DNA from: Pseudomonas sp. ACM7 | Lineage (GTDB): Bacteria > Pseudomonadota > Gammaproteobacteria > Pseudomonadales > Pseudomonadaceae | DNA length: 64,000 bases | NCBI RefSeq assembly: GCF_004136015.1 | Contig: NZ_CP024866.1 | Location: forward strand, 2,068,768-2,132,767 | Reading direction: 5' to 3' | In this document: positions 38,320 through 45,570 of the stretch, one piece after another | Layout: every line of letters starts with the position of its first letter | Position numbering within the stretch: the stretch's first letter is position 1 | Made by a program: the position numbers and the translations under genes | The notes under the pieces: generated by a model | The model's input: the letters and a program-made list of their open reading frames with translations, nothing else | Told to the model about the DNA's origin: nothing | Database searches by the model: none

Positions 38320-39771
38320 TCAGGCAGCGCTAGAGATATCTTTGGGAAGACGCTGATCAATGACCCGATATAGCGCACTGCTCTCAGGCCAGTTACGCAT
38401 GAACCTTGCCCGATCCCGCGCGTAGGCCGGGGCGAAGCTGCTGAGCGAGGCGTGCTGACACATCGAGTCCAGATCAATCAGCGCCCAGCGATCGTGCTGC
38501 CAGAACAGGTTATGCCCCTTGAAATCCCCGTGACTGATCCGCTCGCCAATCAGCTCGGCAAACAAATGATCCAGCGCCAGCAATTCGGCTTCCGGTGCCT
38601 CACCGCTTTCAACATAAGGCGCAAACCGCTCGATGATGTCCGGTCCCGGCAAATACTCGGTCACCAGATAAGCCCGACTGCGCAACCAGAGAAAACGCTT
38701 CTCCAGCAATGCCAACGGTTTGGGTGTGGCGATGCCGAGAAACGCCAGGCGATTGCCTTCACGCCAGGAGTGCCAGGCACGGCTCGGGCGCCAGAAGCGT
38801 TTGAGCCAGTGGGCAAAACCTTTGATGTTGTAGCGCTTGATCACCAGCGTACGACCAGCCACCTCGACCTTGCCGACGCTCGCCGCGCCGCCGGTCTTGT
38901 ACAGATGGCCCTGATCGAGCAACGCATCGGCCTGCGCCAGCACCGGCAGCATCGCCGCCTCTTCCTCGCGGCGAATCGCCCGCAAGCCGGACGCTCCGCG
39001 CTGGACACTGAACAGCGTGCACTCGCGGCCGACCTTGATCAGGAAGTCCTTCAGGCGCCAGCTGCGCACCTTGCTCATCTGCTTCTGCAACGCTTCCATC
39101 GGTAAGGCATGCTCGCCGTTGCTCAGCAGGTAATACACCAGCAACTCTTCGGTGTAGGGCTCCAGTGTCTTGGGCAACTGGGCAAAAAATACCCCGAGGT
39201 TTTCCAGGACTTTCTGCCGCGAGAGCGGCTGGCCCGGCGTCTCCGTGCGGATTCCGGCGCCGTCGATCAAATACAGCCGACCGCCCTGGCGCAGCAGGTT
39301 GTCCAGATGCAGGTCTTCCTGCCACAGGCCCTTGCGGTGCAATTGACCGATCGCACCCAGCGCATCGGCCAATACCGCCGATTGCTCATCCGCCAGCATC
39401 GGCAAGTGCTCGACCCGTTTCCAGGCATCCCCAAGGCTTTCAGCGCCTTCAAGGAAATCGAATAGCAGCCAACCGCCCTCGCCGTCCTTCAGGCCATCAG
39501 CCAGCAACAACGGCGTGGTCAACCCCTGAGCCGCCAGCAACCGCACGCCGTCCAGCTCACGCTGGAAATGCCGCGCCGCTTTGCTGCCGACCAACAACTT
39601 GGCCAGCACCGGCCGCCCGCGCCAGACACCGGCACCGACATAACGCTGCCCCGGCAACACCCGCAACAGACTCAGCAACTGCAACTCGGCAGGGCCGGCG
39701 GCATCGGCCAGTGGAATGTTCAGCGGCAGGCTCGGGCTGCGGCCAGCGTTTTTCAGTTCGGACAAACGCAT
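38320..39771 (-). CDS. Tandem two-domain WaaP/InaA-type kinase
   Basis: A 483-residue protein with two kinase-like domains in a row. Domain 1 has Lys58 (PVLAKLL), Glu72 (QRELDGVRLL), catalytic loop QEDLHLDNLL (Asp153, Asn158) and metal Asp170 (LYLIDGAG). Domain 2 has Lys312 (LVIKRYN), catalytic loop SHGDFKGHNLF (Asp416, Asn421) and LIDLDS (Asp433). Both look catalytically complete. It is the last gene of the waaF-waaC-waaG-waaP-kinase operon and overlaps the upstream kinase gene by one base. The likely role is phosphorylation of core heptoses. Confidence 0.85.
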   Translation of the reverse strand: MRLSELKNAGRSPSLPLNIPLADAAGPAELQLLSLLRVLPGQRYVGAGVWRGRPVLAKLLVGSKAARHFQRELDGVRLLAAQGLTTPLLLADGLKDGEGGWLLFDFLEGAESLGDAWKRVEHLPMLADEQSAVLADALGAIGQLHRKGLWQEDLHLDNLLRQGGRLYLIDGAGIRTETPGQPLSRQKVLENLGVFFAQLPKTLEPYTEELLVYYLLSNGEHALPMEALQKQMSKVRSWRLKDFLIKVGRECTLFSVQRGASGLRAIRREEEAAMLPVLAQADALLDQGHLYKTGGAASVGKVEVAGRTLVIKRYNIKGFAHWLKRFWRPSRAWHSWREGNRLAFLGIATPKPLALLEKRFLWLRSRAYLVTEYLPGPDIIERFAPYVESGEAPEAELLALDHLFAELIGERISHGDFKGHNLFWQHDRWALIDLDSMCQHASLSSFAPAYARDRARFMRNWPESSALYRVIDQRLPKDISSAA

Positions 39772-40523
39772 CAGCGCGCCTCCTTATGACTACGCCGCGC
39801 GGTCAGACGCGCAAGCCAGCTGTCGATCAGCGAACTGTCTTGCGATTGATCCAGATAGGCGGCCAGCAGCTCGCGCAACTGCGCTTCGCTCCACTCAGGC
39901 GCCCGACGCAGCAACGGCTCCAGATCTTTGGCCCGATCACGCAGACCAAACAGCAACGGCCGGGTCTTTTCCAGGTCGATCAGCTGGGCCAGGTAACCGT
40001 CGCCGGTGGCCTGGAGAAAAATGTGCTTGGGGTAGAAGCAACCGTGAATCTGACGCGCGCCGTGCAGGCACCGAGCCAGTTGCCCACAGGCCTGCAGAAT
40101 GGCCGAATGCTGCGCCGAACTCAGGTCCGACCAGCGCTGCAACAGCGAATCCAGGTCATCCCAACCGTCCAGGGCACGGGTCAGCAGAATCGCTCGGACT
40201 TCGCCGTCGACTTTGCGCTCACCGAAAAACGCCGCTTTCAACGCCGGAATACCGAACTTTTCATAGCGACTGATATTACGAAATTCACGGGCAAAGCTCG
40301 GCTCGCCAAAGGGCGCATGCAAGGTGCGCGTCTGGTAGTTGCTCTGGCGTTTCAGGTAGTAGCCATGGCCTTCCAGATCCAGCCGAAACACGCTGCTCCA
40401 GCCACCGCGAGCGGTATTGGGCTCGTCCACAGCGTCGAGCTGCTTGACCCAGAGTGCGTCAAAGGTGCCGAGGCCGTGACGCTCAAGCAGCGCACGGTCT
40501 TCAGCCGCCAGAAAATCAGTCAT
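39771..40523 (-). CDS. WaaP/InaA-type LPS kinase-like protein
   Basis: A 250-residue kinase-fold protein (compare P. aeruginosa PA5007). It has the Lys strand YYLKRQSNYQTRT, FAREFRNISRYEKFGIP around the helix-C Glu, and a degenerate catalytic loop IHGCFYPKHIFL in which the Asp of HGD is Cys; LIDLEKTR follows in the metal position. The loss of the catalytic Asp suggests an altered mechanism or a structural role beside WaaP. It overlaps its neighbours at both ends (4 bp and 1 bp). Confidence 0.82.
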   Translation of the reverse strand: MTDFLAAEDRALLERHGLGTFDALWVKQLDAVDEPNTARGGWSSVFRLDLEGHGYYLKRQSNYQTRTLHAPFGEPSFAREFRNISRYEKFGIPALKAAFFGERKVDGEVRAILLTRALDGWDDLDSLLQRWSDLSSAQHSAILQACGQLARCLHGARQIHGCFYPKHIFLQATGDGYLAQLIDLEKTRPLLFGLRDRAKDLEPLLRRAPEWSEAQLRELLAAYLDQSQDSSLIDSWLARLTARRSHKEAR

Positions 40524-41254
40524 TCGCGCCCCTCGAAAAATCTCACCACGTGCCGGATCCGTTTTTTGTCGGCGGCATTCAGCCGATCACGCTGGCGGTA
40601 TTGCAGGTAAAAGCGCAGGCGCTGGGTAGCCGACAAGTGATACTTGGCGACCTTGTCCAGACAGGCCAGGTCCTTGGTGATCCGGTATTTGAGCCAGAAG
40701 CCGCGCCAGAAATCACCATTGGGGCAGTCGATCAAAAACAGCCGGGCCTCATCGTCGATCAGCAGGTTGCGCCACTTCAAATCGTTATGGGTAAAACGAT
40801 GGTCGTGCATGGTCCGGGTATAACCCGCCAGCTGGCGGCTGACGTTGTCGACCCAGGCGCGGTCCGCCAGTTTAGGATCATGCCGCTCGGCCAAAGCCGA
40901 CAAGTCTTCGGTATGCGGCAGCTCACGGGTGATCATTGCCCCGCGATCGTACGCCGCACCGCGACGTTCCAGGCCCCAAGCCACCACTTCGGCGGTAGGA
41001 ATGCCCCACTTGGCAAAGCGCTTGAGATTTTGCCACTCGGCTTTCACCCGAGGCTTGCCCAGGTAACGGCGCAGACCTTTGCCAGCACCCACGTAGCGTT
41101 TGACGTAATAGTTGACGCCATTGCGCTGGACGCGAATGACCTCGGACAACAGGTCGCGCGTCAGGCGTTCGCCCTCAAGCGCAAACACAGCCTCAAGACT
41201 GCCGAAATCTTCTGCAAGATCACTGTACGCAGGCTCCAGTTTCCAACCCGCCAT
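40520..41254 (-). CDS. WaaP/InaA-type LPS kinase
   Basis: A 244-residue kinase-fold protein (compare PA5008). It shows NYYVKRYVGAGKGLRRYLG with the ATP Lys, EWQNLKRFAKWGIP, and a complete catalytic loop THNDLKWRNLLI with Asp and Asn, followed by LFLIDCPNGDF. Among the three consecutive accessory kinases this one keeps the Asp, unlike the next gene. Its start shares one base with the waaP stop. Confidence 0.85.
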   Translation of the reverse strand: MAGWKLEPAYSDLAEDFGSLEAVFALEGERLTRDLLSEVIRVQRNGVNYYVKRYVGAGKGLRRYLGKPRVKAEWQNLKRFAKWGIPTAEVVAWGLERRGAAYDRGAMITRELPHTEDLSALAERHDPKLADRAWVDNVSRQLAGYTRTMHDHRFTHNDLKWRNLLIDDEARLFLIDCPNGDFWRGFWLKYRITKDLACLDKVAKYHLSATQRLRFYLQYRQRDRLNAADKKRIRHVVRFFEGRE

Positions 41255-42060
41255 CAGAGCGCATCTCCGTATCGCTGTTTACGGTCGTAGAGTTTGTTGG
41301 CCTTGCCTTCGAGCCAGGCGAGCAACCCGGCTTCCTCGCCCAGAATCTGGCGCAGGGGCTGCTGGAAATAACCCTTGAGGAAACGCAACTTGTCACGACG
41401 GGTCAAGCCGATGTCCAGTGCCGAAAAGTACAGCGCCGCCAGGTCCTTGTTACGCCAGCGTTGGGTAATCGTCGAACGGGTCTGGGCGCGGTGTAGGTCG
41501 ATCACCGAGAGCCTGAAATCGTCGGCCGTCACCGGTTTGTCGGTGTGCAGCAGAAAGTGACAGATGTAGCAGTCGCGATGGTTGACCCCGGCACGGTGCA
41601 TCATGCCGGTCATGCGCGCGACCTCGGCGATCAGTGCACGCTTGAGTTTGGGCTCGGGCGGATGCTTGATCCAGTCGATGCTGAAATCTTCAAGGCTGAC
41701 AGTGGGCGCCAGCTCTTCGGTGACGATGAACGAATGCTGGTCCGCCGGGTTGCTGCCCTTCTCGCCGTAAGCCACGGCGGTCATGGTCGGCACGCCGACC
41801 TCTTGCAGGCGCTGGATGGCCTTCCATTCCTGGCCGGCACCGAGCACCGGCAGTTTGGCAGTGAGCAGGTTCTTGAAGATCTCGCCCCAGCCAATGCCAC
41901 GGTGGATCTTCACGAAAAAGCCATTGCCATCGACTTCGGTACGCAGGGTTCGGCGCGCTTCAAGTTCGCGGTATACCTCGCCCTGGAGGCCCTCGACTTC
42001 AGCGAACGGGTCACGTCCGGCCCAGAGGCTCTTGAACGGTTCAGCCAGCATCAACTTCAT
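41254..42060 (-). CDS. waaP: LPS core heptose I kinase
   Basis: WaaP phosphorylates heptose I of the inner core, which is essential in P. aeruginosa. I start it at ATG 42060 (MKLMLAEPFKSLWAGRDPF), giving 268 residues, the length of the P. aeruginosa protein; the frame is open to 42276 but that overlaps waaG coding. The ATP-binding Lys51 is in FFVKIHRG, and the catalytic loop NHRDCYICHF puts Asp at position 163, the known catalytic residue in P. aeruginosa. Stop and start of waaG and waaP share one base (TAATG). Confidence 0.96.
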   Translation of the reverse strand: MKLMLAEPFKSLWAGRDPFAEVEGLQGEVYRELEARRTLRTEVDGNGFFVKIHRGIGWGEIFKNLLTAKLPVLGAGQEWKAIQRLQEVGVPTMTAVAYGEKGSNPADQHSFIVTEELAPTVSLEDFSIDWIKHPPEPKLKRALIAEVARMTGMMHRAGVNHRDCYICHFLLHTDKPVTADDFRLSVIDLHRAQTRSTITQRWRNKDLAALYFSALDIGLTRRDKLRFLKGYFQQPLRQILGEEAGLLAWLEGKANKLYDRKQRYGDAL

Positions 42061-43181
42061 TAAGCGTGCTCCGCCAGAATCACATCGGCCGCGTGCTGCG
42101 GCATGCTGTAGAGGTCGGCCGTCTCGGCAAAGGCCAGACCATTGCGGCTCCAGGCCGCCCGTGCTTGAGCGTCGTTCAACATACCGGTCAGGTACTGAGT
42201 CAGTTGCGCCTGATCGAAAGGCTCTTCCAGCACCAGACCGGCGTCGGCCTCGGCGATGTAATGGGCGTAACCACACACCGCACTCACCAGCACCGGCAAC
42301 CCGGCCACCAGGGCTTCGAGCAACACGGTTCCGGTGTTTTCGTTGTACGCCGGGTGAATCAACAGATCGGCGCCGAGCAGAAAACGCGGGATGTCGCTGC
42401 GGCCCTTGAGGAACGTCACGTTATCGCCGAGCCCCAATGTGGCGCTCTGCATCTGGAATAATTTGGGGTCGTCCTGGCCAATTACAAACAGCCGGGTGCG
42501 TTTCTTCAGATCGGCGGGCAATGCGGCCAGCGCCTTGAGGCTGCGATCCACACCTTTGGTCTTAAACCCGGAGCCGATTTGCACCAGCAGCAGATCATCG
42601 TCTTTCAGGTTGAATTCGCGACGGAATTCGGCACGGATCTCGGCGGCATTCGCCGGCGCGCGACGGTCCTGAGAGATACCCGGCGGCAGCAAATGGAAGC
42701 GCTCAAGCGGCGTGTCGTAATGCTTGATGAACAGTGGCTGCTGAACTTCGGAAATCATCAGCACTTCGGTCTTGGCATCCTTGGCGAACACCGCGCGTTC
42801 GTACTCGGCGAAGTGCCGGTAGCGGCCCCAACGGCGGTACAGCGAGTTGCGCAGGTTTTGCGCCTTGTCTTCGAAGCAGCCGTCGGCGGCGTAGTAGACG
42901 TCCAGACCCGGCATTTTGTTGAAGCCGATCAAACGGTCCACCGGACGCTTGGCCAGATCCGCTTCCATCCATTCGCTGAGTTTCTCGTTGCGTCGATGAT
43001 TGAAGAACGCCTTGACCGGCGCCACCAACACTTCGAAGCCCGGTGGAATGTCGCCTTCCCAGATCAGCGTGTAGACCCGAATCTGATGGCCGCGTTGCTG
43101 ACATTCCAGGGCGATGCGCATGAAATCGCGCTGCAAGCCCCCGAATGGAAAGTACTTGTACAAGACGAATGCCAATTGCAT
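42060..43181 (-). CDS. waaG: LPS core glucosyltransferase I-type (WaaG)
   Basis: A 373-residue GT4 enzyme that adds the first outer-core hexose to heptose II (galactosamine in Pseudomonas). It has the N-terminal YKYFPFGGLQRDFMRIA acceptor loop, then LVQIGSGFKTKGVDRSL and the C-terminal HPAYNENTGTVLLEALVAG, where the EX7E-type glutamates bind the nucleotide sugar. It sits between waaC and waaP, sharing single bases with both. Confidence 0.95.
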   Translation of the reverse strand: MQLAFVLYKYFPFGGLQRDFMRIALECQQRGHQIRVYTLIWEGDIPPGFEVLVAPVKAFFNHRRNEKLSEWMEADLAKRPVDRLIGFNKMPGLDVYYAADGCFEDKAQNLRNSLYRRWGRYRHFAEYERAVFAKDAKTEVLMISEVQQPLFIKHYDTPLERFHLLPPGISQDRRAPANAAEIRAEFRREFNLKDDDLLLVQIGSGFKTKGVDRSLKALAALPADLKKRTRLFVIGQDDPKLFQMQSATLGLGDNVTFLKGRSDIPRFLLGADLLIHPAYNENTGTVLLEALVAGLPVLVSAVCGYAHYIAEADAGLVLEEPFDQAQLTQYLTGMLNDAQARAAWSRNGLAFAETADLYSMPQHAADVILAEHA

Positions 43182-44242
43182 CAGCGCAGCTCCTCAGCCA
43201 GTAACAACGTGCTCAGTCGGGTCGCGACACGCTCGGGATTCAGACGCGTGAAGCACAGGGGCCACTCGCGTTTAAGGTCAAACTGACGGGCATCTTGGGC
43301 CGTCGGTTGATACGTACATTTCTTTTGCAGACACGGCGCGCAAGGGAAATCGCTGGCGATGTGAATCTGCGCTTTACCGTAGGCACCGGTCAGGCCCGGG
43401 TTGGTCGGGCCGAACAACGATATCGTCGGCACGTCTAGCGCAGCGGCGAGGTGACCGAGGCCGGTGTCCACCGCCACGCAGGCTTGCGCGCCGGCCAGCA
43501 CTTTGCCGACACCCGCAAGATTCAGCTTGGGCAGCACTTCGACGTGCCTCATGTCTTTGGCGATGCGTTCAGCCCGGGCTTTCTCGATCGGATTACCCCA
43601 CGGCAGCTTCACCGCGACACCGAGATAGCCGACGCGCTCGGCCAACTCGCGCCAGTAGGCTTCAGGCCAGTGTTTGGTGTCCCACGTGGTGCCGTGCAGG
43701 AACACCACATAAGGATTCTTGCGCGGCAATTCCACCAGTCGCTCGACGTTCAGGCCGTAATCGCCCAAGCCTTTGGGCAAGTCGTAACCCAGGGCCACGG
43801 CAAACAGCTGACGCACCCGCTCCACCGCGTGTTGCCCACGGGCCACGGCCAGACGCCGGGAATAAAAGCGTGCGGCAATCGGCTCACGGGCCGAGTTTTT
43901 ATCCAGCCCGGCCACCGGGGCTTTGGCGTATCGGGTCAGCAACGCACTTTTCAGCAAGCCCTGGGCATCGATCACCAAATCATATTTGTTAGCGCGAACG
44001 CTTTGCTTGAAGCGCTTCCACTCGCCACTCTTGATGGTCTGCCAGATGTTTTTGCGCCAGCGACGGATCGCGACGGGAATCACCTTGTCCACGGCCGGGT
44101 GCCAGGTCGGGATTTCGGCGAAGCCTTCTTCCACCACCCAGTCGAACTGGATGCCGGGGATCGCCCGTGCCGCGTCGGTCAGCGCCGGCAACGCGTGAAT
44201 CACGTCGCCCAGCGAAGAAGTCTTGATCAGCAGTACCCGCAA
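43181..44242 (-). CDS. waaC: Heptosyltransferase I
   Basis: A 353-residue GT9 enzyme that attaches the first heptose to Kdo. It starts with MRVLLIKTSSLGDVIHALPA, which contains the catalytic-base Asp, and the ADP-heptose site reads FGPTNPGLTGAYG preceded by DTGLGHLAAALDVP. Its start lies 2 bp after the waaF stop. It takes ADP-heptose made by HldE. Confidence 0.96.
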   Translation of the reverse strand: MRVLLIKTSSLGDVIHALPALTDAARAIPGIQFDWVVEEGFAEIPTWHPAVDKVIPVAIRRWRKNIWQTIKSGEWKRFKQSVRANKYDLVIDAQGLLKSALLTRYAKAPVAGLDKNSAREPIAARFYSRRLAVARGQHAVERVRQLFAVALGYDLPKGLGDYGLNVERLVELPRKNPYVVFLHGTTWDTKHWPEAYWRELAERVGYLGVAVKLPWGNPIEKARAERIAKDMRHVEVLPKLNLAGVGKVLAGAQACVAVDTGLGHLAAALDVPTISLFGPTNPGLTGAYGKAQIHIASDFPCAPCLQKKCTYQPTAQDARQFDLKREWPLCFTRLNPERVATRLSTLLLAEELR

Positions 44243-44243
44243 A

Positions 44244-45278
44244 CTATTTGACCTCGACCACAGTGCCTTGCAAACGCTGCAAGGCTTCGTTCACCGCTTG
44301 CGGCATGAGCTGGCGCAGGCAGTTGTAATGACCGAAACGGCACGTGCGATCGAAGCAGGGGCTGCATTCGATGCCCAGGCGCACGATCTCGACGTGCTCG
44401 GCCAGTGGCGGCGTGAAACCCGGCGACGTCGAGCCGTAGACTGCCACCAACGGGCGATTCAGCGCAGCGGCGACGTGCATCAGGCCGGAGTCGTTGGACA
44501 CCACCGCATCGGCGCAGGACATCAGATCGATGGCTTCGGCCAGGGAGGTGCCGCCGCTGAGGTTCACCGACTCTTCACGCAAACCGGGAATCAGCCGCGA
44601 ACGGATGTCTTCGCCGACGGCGTGATCGTTTTTCGAACCGAACAGCCAGACTTGCCAGCCTTCGCGGATCTTCGCTTCGGCAACCTTGGCATAGTGCTCG
44701 GACGGCCAGCGCTTGGACTCGCCGAACTCGGCACCGGGGCACAGCGCCAACACCGGGCGGTCGAGGGCCAGGCCGAACTTGGCCATTGCCGCCTCGCGCG
44801 TGACCGGGTCAATCTGCAGGCTCGGCCGTGGATAAGGTGTCGGCAGCTCGGCACCGGGCTCGTAAGCCAGGGCCATGAAGCGTTCGATCATCAGCGGGTA
44901 ACGTTCTTTATCCAGTGTGCGCACGTCATTGAGCAGGCCGTAGCGGAACTCGCCACGCCAGCCGGTGCGTTTCGGGATGCCGGCGAAGAACGGCACCAAT
45001 GCCGACTTCAGGGAATTGGGCAGCAGGATCGCCTGGTCGTACTGGCCAGCCAGGGATTTGCCGATGCGCCGACGCGTCGCCAGCTCCAAAGCCCCGTGAC
45101 CGAGCGGAAAGCTCAAGGCCTGGCGTACTTCGGGCATGCGCTCAAGAATCGGCCGGCTCCACTCGGGGGCCAGCACGTCGATTTCGCATTGCGGGTGGCG
45201 CTGCTTGAGACACTGAAACAGTGTCTGCGCCATCACCATGTCACCGACCCAACTGGGCCCAACGATCAGAATTTTCAT
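44244..45278 (-). CDS. waaF: Heptosyltransferase II
   Basis: A 344-residue GT9 enzyme adding heptose II. I start it at ATG 45278 (MKILIVGPSWVGDMVMAQTL), the canonical N-terminus; an upstream in-frame start at 45332 encodes atypical residues. The donor site is YGSTSPGFTPPL, with SNDSGLMHVAAALNRP before it and a late cysteine cluster CSPCFDRTC. It is the first gene of the minus-strand waaF-waaC-waaG-waaP-kinase operon. Confidence 0.96.
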   Translation of the reverse strand: MKILIVGPSWVGDMVMAQTLFQCLKQRHPQCEIDVLAPEWSRPILERMPEVRQALSFPLGHGALELATRRRIGKSLAGQYDQAILLPNSLKSALVPFFAGIPKRTGWRGEFRYGLLNDVRTLDKERYPLMIERFMALAYEPGAELPTPYPRPSLQIDPVTREAAMAKFGLALDRPVLALCPGAEFGESKRWPSEHYAKVAEAKIREGWQVWLFGSKNDHAVGEDIRSRLIPGLREESVNLSGGTSLAEAIDLMSCADAVVSNDSGLMHVAAALNRPLVAVYGSTSPGFTPPLAEHVEIVRLGIECSPCFDRTCRFGHYNCLRQLMPQAVNEALQRLQGTVVEVK

Positions 45279-45330
45279 GTGGTTTCCATAAACGAGCCGG
45301 GGAGGCATACGCCTCCCCGCCTCGAGAATC

Positions 45331-45558
45331 ACTGCGGGAGCAAGGCTGCTTGCGATGGGTCATCACCTTCAACATTATTGTCGACTGTCATTCCGCTATC
45401 GCGAGCAAGCTCGCTCCCACATTGGGATTTGGTGTACATCGATCTGCGAAACAATGCAGATCTACTGTGGGAGCGGGCTTGCTCGCGAAGGCGCAGTGTC
45501 AGTCACTATAGAGGCTGAATGTGACGGCCTCTTCGCGAGCAAGCCCGCTCCCACATTT
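45331..45558. repeat. Cluster of four REP elements (type 1)
   Basis: Four copies in alternating orientation: a degenerate one (CTGCGGGAGCAAGGCTGCTT), then GCGAGCAAGCTCGCTCCCAC at about 45400, TGTGGGAGCGGGCTTGCTCG at about 45466, and its inverse at about 45532. They fill the gap between waaF and glnE, where P. aeruginosa has ilvE as I recall. Confidence 0.88.
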
Positions 45559-45570
45559 GAATTGTGTCGC

